NCBI GenBank assembly: GCA_024196135.1
Contig: JAMQCK010000799.1
Coordinates: 1 to 15,584, forward strand
DNA: 15,584 nt
Source of the DNA: Pleurotus ostreatus/Saccharomyces cerevisiae fusant
Lineage: Eukaryota; Opisthokonta
Direction: 5' to 3'
This document shows, piece after piece, positions 10,109 through 15,584 of this stretch (position 1 is its first letter; every line of letters begins with the position of its first letter). Below the pieces are notes generated by a model. The model did no database searches. It worked only from the letters and a program-made list of their open reading frames with translations, and was not told the DNA's origin. Both the position numbers and the translations under genes were made by a program.

Positions 10109-11934
10109 ACACACACATTTGCTAGCGATGGGTATGCCAAACTTGCCGTCAAGGACGGCCTCGACGACCTCGGGGCGGCGCATCCGCCTACAGCGCGCAG
10201 TTTTGAGAATGATCAGACGGTTACCAGGAGACTAACTGGACTGAGATTTCGACGACGCTACCGTAGCACGACGGAGAACGTGCTACACATCCGGCCTTTG
10301 GGTTGCCGACCGCAACGACTCCAGCAGCATACCCTCCGGAGCATCTAGGACCTGTGCGTCAGCGGGAGTACACGGTAAGTATACTTAGGCGCCGTGAAAC
10401 AGCTTTGCGCTCGGGCTGCAAGCCATCGCCACCACCATTCTACGAAGGGGCTGTCCATCGTCTACCGTTCTACTTAGTAAGGATCTTGAGTAAAAGTACA
10501 GCGAACATACAAAGTTCGCACTCACCGGATGGCCCTGATCCTGTCCAGAAGGAGGGCGGGAAGTGTCGAAGGACGGCTAGAGCCACTATGGGGGCGTCTT
10601 CCATTTCAGGCAAGAAATGCAAGAGGCGGATACTTAGTCTAGAATATCCTGAACGGTTTAATCCATTAGAGCGTAATCATCCCTGGATTCGACTCACGGT
10701 AGATTTGTTCGCAATAAAACCGATATTGGAAGAACAGGAAGAACGAGGAGTCGAGAACGCCGCTTCTTTCATGGACAGGGTCGTCGAGAATCTGAATGTC
10801 CTGTAGGCGCAGGGCAACGGTATTTGGTGCACTCTGATGCGCCAATGCACAAAACAAACCCGTCTCCGTACTCCGAATAGAGACCAGACGGCGGTTTGAG
10901 GTCAGCGAACAACGGGATCCCTGATGCCGGGGGTCCGTGATGCGCACTGGCGATCCGCACGCGCCCCTCACGCGTGAGCCACGCTCTCCGACGCACGCGC
11001 CCATCCCCATGTCGCAGGTTCTTGACACGGGCATTCGGCAGTCGGCGCTGGGTTCACGACTCTGTTGACGTTGCTTCTGCGCGTGGCGGACTGAATGACT
11101 ATGAGGATGGAGCGTCCGAACTTCGGGGCAGGCTCGCGTTTCAGGAGAAAGACGCTGCGAGACCGAGGATAGGCGCCGAGGAGGGTTCAGGTCTGGAGAT
11201 TCATCGAACACGACTGGCCAAGCATCTGGAGTGATATGAGCAGCCATAAATTATTCGCATTGGCCTGGAACGAAGCCTGGACGGGACGGAAAACAAAGTG
11301 TCACCGGCGAGATCTGCGAGACTACAGTAGTCGCCGTGCCTTCGTCGCTATTCCTGCGCCAGCGCCGACACCCAAGATCCATGCGTGCGACGCTGTAACT
11401 ATGGCTCAAAGCAATTCATAGCAGTCCGCAGTGGTATGCTAAGGAGGCATCCCAACGACCGTCAGCCGGGGTTCCGAGGAAGTGCCACATAGGTGAACGT
11501 CGTTCATTGCCGTTCATCGGTATTCCGATGAGCTAGAAAGACACAGAGCTCCAACAACGTACTCCTTGCGTGTATAAGGCTTGATATAGAGCACTTAAGC
11601 GCCTAAGCTGCAGCGCTGTACAAGTGAAAAGACGCGATGGGCTGAGGGTGGTAAGACCGGATGATGCATCAGTAATTGGATGCAGAACTGCACACGCTAC
11701 CAGACAGCATCGTTCAGGGCCTTTTTCGAATGGACAGAGCATCTAAATCTCAAAAGGAAGCCAGCAATAAAAGAGGGGAATCGAGAAGGTGAACGTCAAG
11801 AGGCGACCCGGCAAAATCCGGTTCGCCACCATTACCACGTGCTGTGACAGCGTGAAGTCACGCTGGGCAATTTGGGAGCCGTCCCAAGGCCAGCGTCCGT
11901 CGACACCAGCAAGTCCCTCGTCCTTCCGACCAAA

Positions 11935-12566
11935 ATGGTGAGCAGAACTATGCTTGCACGCCCTCTGGATGGCCCAACGATGCGTTGTCGACGCGCGGGA
12001 CGACACCAGAGCCCTGTATTCTGCTGGATTGCGCCTTGGGAGCCCGGATGACACCCAACGGACGATGCTGATACGTCCCCTCAGACCAAGAAGAGAAGAA
12101 ATGGCGGCCGTAACAAGAGTGGCCGTGGCCACGTAACATTCGTGCGCTGCTCGAACTGCTCGCGCTGCGTCGCGAAGGACAAGGCGATCAAGCGCTTCAC
12201 CGTCCGCAACATGGTCGAGAGCGCCGCCATCCGTGATATCAGCGATGCTTCCGTGTACCCTGGTGCGTCTTACTCCCTTCTCCTGCCTTCAACGCCAACT
12301 GATCGGTATTCGATAACAGAATACGCGATCCCCAAGCTGTACATCAAAATTGCTTACTGCGTCTCCTGCGCCATCCACTCCCATGGTGCGTTCGCCGATC
12401 ACCCGCTTCGATGTATATCTTATTCTCGACAGTCGTCCGTGTCCGCTCTCGCGAGGGCCGCCGCAACCGTGCTCCTCCCCCGCGTGTCCGCTGGAAGGAC
12501 GGCAAGAAGGTCAACCCCGCGGTCGCTGCAGCTGAGGACGCGAAGGCCGCGGCTGCCAGAACCTGA
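11935..12566 (+). CDS. RPS26: 40S ribosomal protein eS26
   Basis: Component of the small ribosomal subunit near the mRNA exit channel, contacting mRNA upstream of the start codon. Exons: 11935-11937, 12085-12262, 12320-12385 and 12433-12566; introns of 147, 57 and 47 bp; 126 residues. The first coding exon is only the ATG, so the protein reads [17 protein letters not shown] across the first intron. Zinc-binding cysteines are all present: C23 and C26 (CSNC), C74 and C77 (CVSC). Other family blocks are [27 protein letters not shown] and [15 protein letters not shown], with a Lys/Ala-rich tail. Length fits fungal eS26 (about 119-130). The ATG lies in GACCAAAATG after a pyrimidine-rich stretch, usual for ribosomal protein genes. 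Confidence 0.97.
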
Positions 12567-13017
12567 TTTATTTGTCTATGACAGCCCACTGTATCATGAC
12601 ATGTACACCTGCATTGCAATGCACACGCTCGACTGCGAGGACCCTCTGAAAAGTAAGCGCATCTTGCGATGAACGATCGCCCGACCTCTTCACCCGACAC
12701 TACCTTATCTTCGCTCGTGTGCATCCCACGCACGAGTGGTCATTACGGTGTCGAAGATCGAATGGCTTCACTTTCGCTAGCAACTCTACGCTTCTGGGCA
12801 ATGATGATAGTCTAGATAGTGGTGAATGCTACAACTAATCGTCTTGCAATACATCCCATGCTTCTGACTCCACCCCTACGCGTACGAAGGAGCCCCTGCC
12901 TTCGAAGAATGAGCACCCAGACTTGGACCGATACTCAAGTGACCCGATGTTATCGTAGTCGTTGATTGCGACGAAGTCGAACGGCTCTTGTTTCTTGCCA
13001 GCACTTGCAACAGAGAC
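12567..13017. other. Intergenic region: RPS26 3' end and dioxygenase promoter
   Basis: These 451 bases follow the RPS26 stop and precede the dioxygenase start in the same direction. They should hold the RPS26 3' UTR and the dioxygenase promoter. I see no clear TATA box, no AATAAA and no RNA gene. The frame of the dioxygenase is open back to about 12988 but has no earlier ATG. Confidence 0.5.
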
Positions 13018-14387
13018 ATGATGTTGGCTCTCCGACAGTCGACGTCTCAAGCTCTGACGAAAACCCTCTCTTCTTCGCGTACATGCGTACAAACTCGATG
13101 CTTCACCAGCTACAAGGCAGATTCAGCGGGAATCTACCTCAAGAAACTTCGCACTACTTTCCCCTACGCCTGGCTTCGCGACTCATGCCATGCCCCTACG
13201 AGTATCCACCCATCGACTCTGCAGAAGCTACACCGCTCATCAGACATACCCGTCGATATCAAGCCAGCTCAGGATGGGATACAGATAACGCCCGAGGCGC
13301 TGCACATCCGCTGGGAAGGCGGGCATGAATCGACGTTCACTCCCGAGTTTCTGAGGCTGCATTCCTCCCCGTCGAACCTGCAAAAGTTCCACGGTGATGT
13401 CTCCTCTGAGCTGTGGGACGCTGCGTCTATCAAGAAGGCGGACAACTTGTTCGTCGCCTATGACTCCCTGAAGGAGCCACAAGGGCAGCTGGATGCCATC
13501 GTGCAGCTGTTGAGATACGGACTCATCTTTGTGTGAGTGCTATTCATCCGTATCGGGAGCGTAGTGATTGTGCAACGACTAACCTGATTTGGTGCTCTAG
13601 CACGGGCGTACCCACTGGCGAGACGTCTGACGAGACGTGCGAGTTGCGCGCCCTTGCTGCCGCCTTCGGACGCATCCGCTATACGTTCTACGGCCATGTT
13701 TGGAATGTGCGCAACATTAAGGAGAGCCGCAATATCGCGTACACCAACCTCGACCTCGGCTTGCACATGGACCTCCTGTACGTCTGTCCATCCGATTCCC
13801 CTTTCCTTTCCACCACTTTCTGATCTTCGCACAGATATCACCAGCACCCACCACAATACCAGATCCTCCACTGCCTCCGCAATCGCGTCAGAGGCGGCAG
13901 CTCCATCTTCGTCGACTCCTTCAAGGCCGCGGACGACCTCCGCCACAGATTCCCCAGCGCCTACGACTTTCTCTCCTCCACCCTCGTCCCCTTCCACTAC
14001 ATCAACGACGGCCACCACATGCACTGCGAGCGGCCTACCTTCGAGCTCACCCAGGTCGACAAGCGGCTGAAGCATGTCAACTACTCGCCGCCGTTCCAGG
14101 CGCCGCTGCTGCTCGACACGCCGTCGGGCTTCTACGAGGCGTTGAAGAGGTTCGCAGATATACTGGGCGAGGGTGAGAATCGGTACGAGTATCTGCTGAG
14201 AGAGGGCGATGCGGTGTTGTTCGACAATCGGCGGGTGCTGCATTCGCGGACGGCATTCGAGGATATTGAAGGAGAAGGGAAGGAGGGGGACACGAATCGG
14301 TGGCTCAAAGGTTGCTACCTTGACGATGACACGATCCTGGATAAGATGCGCGGCTTGAGGAAGGTGGTGCAGGAAGACGGGGCTTAG
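13018..14387 (+). CDS. Gamma-butyrobetaine/trimethyllysine-type Fe(II)/2-oxoglutarate dioxygenase
   Basis: Fe(II)- and 2-oxoglutarate-dependent hydroxylase of the BBOX1/TMLHE family, which act in carnitine synthesis. Exons: 13018-13532, 13601-13777 and 13835-14387, with introns of 68 and 57 bp; 414 residues. Residues 1-31 contain Arg, Ser and Thr with no acidic residue, a likely mitochondrial presequence. The N-terminal domain (about 40-115) has WLRDSC and RWEGGH. The catalytic TauD-type domain has iron ligands H227 and D229 (GLHMD) and H367 (RVLHSR), with R386 as the probable 2-oxoglutarate ligand. There are about six more residues between H367 and R386 than in human BBOX1. YTFYGHVW and HPPQYQILHC look more BBOX1-like than TMLHE-like, so gamma-butyrobetaine dioxygenase is preferred, but the substrate is not certain. 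Two of four zinc ligands of the N-terminal domain are replaced (A59, S62). ATGs at 13018 and 13021 are both possible starts. Confidence 0.9.
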
Positions 14388-14654
14388 CCAGTTGAATACC
14401 AGCAATTTCGTCGAAGCTCAGTTTGGTATAAGGATGGAAGGGTTTGATGCAAGTTGTATTTGTAGCGGACGAGAATACATAAAGCAAAACGCAGAGCAAA
14501 GAGGACGTTACATTGTCGTTACCTAAACGTAGCATGGTTTGTCTATATCGATGGAGAAGGCGAAGGAAGGGAGAATACGCAAGTCAAGCACGAGCAAGAA
14601 CCGAGACACACATGACTGGGTCAAGCAAGCAGATGAAGGCAGCAACGAATACGT

Positions 14655-15571
14655 TCACTCCTCATCGTCGGAGGCCTCCTTCGGTGCCTCCTTCTTGGAG
14701 CGAGCGGATGAACGCGGCTTCTTGGACGGCGCAGTGGCCTTCGTGGCGACCTTCTGGACGCCTGTAAGACGGTGAGGTGCAGTACTTGGGGGAGGAACAT
14801 TACCTTGCGTTTGCGACCGTTTTCCTCCGCGGGCTCAGCCTCCGCCATCTCGGCATCACCCTCCTCCTCCTGGACCTGTGGTTGATGAGCCCCGATGAAT
14901 GTTCGAAGGGACACTGTACTGACCTTCTTGGTGGTCCGCTTCCTGGATGCTGGCTTGGCCTTGGGCTCAGCGGCGCTCTCGTCGGCTTCCTCATCCTGCT
15001 GAGCATTGGTCAGACCAACGTAGGTATACGAGAAATGACAGCACGCACCTTCTTCTTGGTAACACGCTTTTTCGGAGCAGGCTTCGCCTTCAGGGGCTCC
15101 GCCTCCTCGTCGGCCGATCCAGCAGCCTCTTCCTCCGCCTGCTACATACGGATAAGCAAGCTTAGGAAAAGAGATAGCACCCAAAGGCATACCTTCTTTG
15201 TCGCCCGCTTCGCCCTCGGCTTGGCTGGCTCCTTCGGGGCGGCGGCAGCCTTCTTGGGCCTGCCCTTTGCCTTAGGAGCTTCCTCAGCAGCCTCGTCGTC
15301 GGTGACTTCAGCCTTCTTTGCTGCGGCCTTCTTCGCCTTGGGCTTGGGCGCCTCTTCCTCCGGCTCCGAGTCTTCGCCTGCGGAGACGTCGTTGATGGCT
15401 TTGGTGAAGTCCTCACCACCAGAGTCGGATTCAGCGGCCTGCGCAGGTGAGCCCGAGGGTCAAGAGAGTACAACGCACACTGACCTTCTTGGAGGCGCGC
15501 TTCTTGGGTGCGGCCTTCTTAGCAGGGGCCTTCTTGGGCTTTTCCTCATCATCATCTTCAGCAACAGCCTT
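14655..15571 (-). CDS. Lys/Glu-rich chromatin-type protein with repeated exons, 5' partial
   Basis: Probably a nuclear DNA- or chromatin-associated protein. Visible exons on the minus strand: 15571-15485, 15438-15193, 15141-15049, 14998-14924, 14875-14804 and 14753-14655, with introns of 46, 51, 50, 48 and 50 bp; 223 residues. Every visible exon is a whole number of codons (29, 82, 31, 25, 24 and 32 plus stop). The first five run from an acidic start to a basic end such as RASKK, RATKK, RVTKKK, RTTKK or GRKRK; the last runs the other way, from a basic start to the acidic end SDDEE. The long exon contains KGRPKK (15250-15267), an AT-hook core. There is no folded domain in the visible part. The 5' end lies beyond the window; the bases 15572-15584 look like the end of another intron. 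The tail would suit the C-terminus of a fungal PARP-type zinc-finger or histone-H1-like protein, but that cannot be decided here. Confidence 0.8.
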
Positions 15572-15584
15572 CTGAAGTCGGAGT

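Larger units (their letters stand above)
9223..11934. other. 2.7-kb gene-poor region without an intact gene
   Basis: This stretch lies between divergent genes: the DUF6593 gene (minus) and RPS26 (plus). The edges must hold both promoters. Base composition stays near that of the rest and CpG is not depleted, so there is no sign of strong repeat-induced decay. Open frames reach 167 codons (10303-10806, plus) and 193 codons (10666-11247, minus), but they are rich in Arg, Ser and Pro and match no family I know. I see no long terminal repeats, transposase motifs or tRNA. An eight-residue aspartic-peptidase-like motif occurs on the minus strand at 10085-10108 (separate entry). Confidence 0.55.

Noticed and set aside
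10064..10170. Plus-strand peptide with YADGQVSGPTHT, resembling the flap of A1 aspartic peptidases
   Set aside because: It is one residue short of the usual flap pattern, lacks the DTG sites, and overlaps the minus-strand GPTDLTVG match; both cannot be real, and the minus-strand one is the closer.
10666..11247. 193-codon open frame on the minus strand
   Set aside because: It is rich in Arg, Ser, Pro and Cys throughout, has no recognisable domain and lies opposite another open frame.
11938..12084. C/D-box snoRNA in the first RPS26 intron
   Set aside because: GGATGA and CTGA sequences occur near the end of the intron, but the C box is imperfect and the spacing is far too short for a 70-100-nt snoRNA.
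3996..14387. A metabolic gene cluster of oxalate decarboxylase, amidohydrolase and dioxygenase
   Set aside because: The enzymes belong to unrelated pathways and compartments, are interrupted by housekeeping genes and a long gap, and no transporter, regulator or backbone synthase is present.

Overview
The window is nuclear DNA from a filamentous basidiomycete, most likely a wood- or litter-decaying Agaricomycete close to Polyporales. The evidence is GC-rich genes broken by many 46-98 bp introns with GTRNGT/YAG borders, and gene families typical of that group: a bicupin oxalate decarboxylase, a DUF6593-type small protein and a fungal M20 amidohydrolase. Taxonomy is inferred from gene content and architecture only.

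Layout, left to right. (1) 1-2336 (+): all but the first exon of GFA1, the enzyme that commits fructose-6-phosphate to UDP-GlcNAc and chitin. (2) 2800-3769 (-): a MAM33/p32 mitochondrial acidic matrix protein, tail to tail with GFA1. (3) 3996-5730 (-): a secreted oxalate decarboxylase with nine exons, one GC-AG intron, a TATA box and an inverted repeat in its promoter. (4) 6426-8088 (-): an M20D-type metallo-amidohydrolase with a 20-nt internal exon. (5) 8511-9222 (-): a small DUF6593-like protein with a palindromic TATA region. (6) 9223-11934: a 2.7-kb stretch in which I can support no intact gene; it contains one eight-residue match to the fungal aspartic peptidase family on the minus strand. 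(7) 11935-12566 (+): ribosomal protein eS26 (RPS26), with its ATG alone on the first coding exon. (8) 13018-14387 (+): a mitochondrial-looking gamma-butyrobetaine/trimethyllysine dioxygenase. (9) 14655-15571 (-): the 3' part of a Lys/Glu-rich chromatin-type protein made of repeated phase-0 exons; its 5' end lies beyond the window.

Exon boundaries were set by hand. In every gene the chosen exons sum to a multiple of three (or stay in phase for the partial genes), and the junctions restore family motifs. The genes are mostly unrelated housekeeping and secreted-enzyme functions, each with its own promoter. I see no operon-like or biosynthetic cluster and no convincing new multi-gene system. The points most worth following up are gene-structure oddities (20-nt exon, GC-AG intron, repeated symmetric exons, competing acceptors), a degenerate zinc site in the dioxygenase, and the gene-poor 2.7-kb gap.
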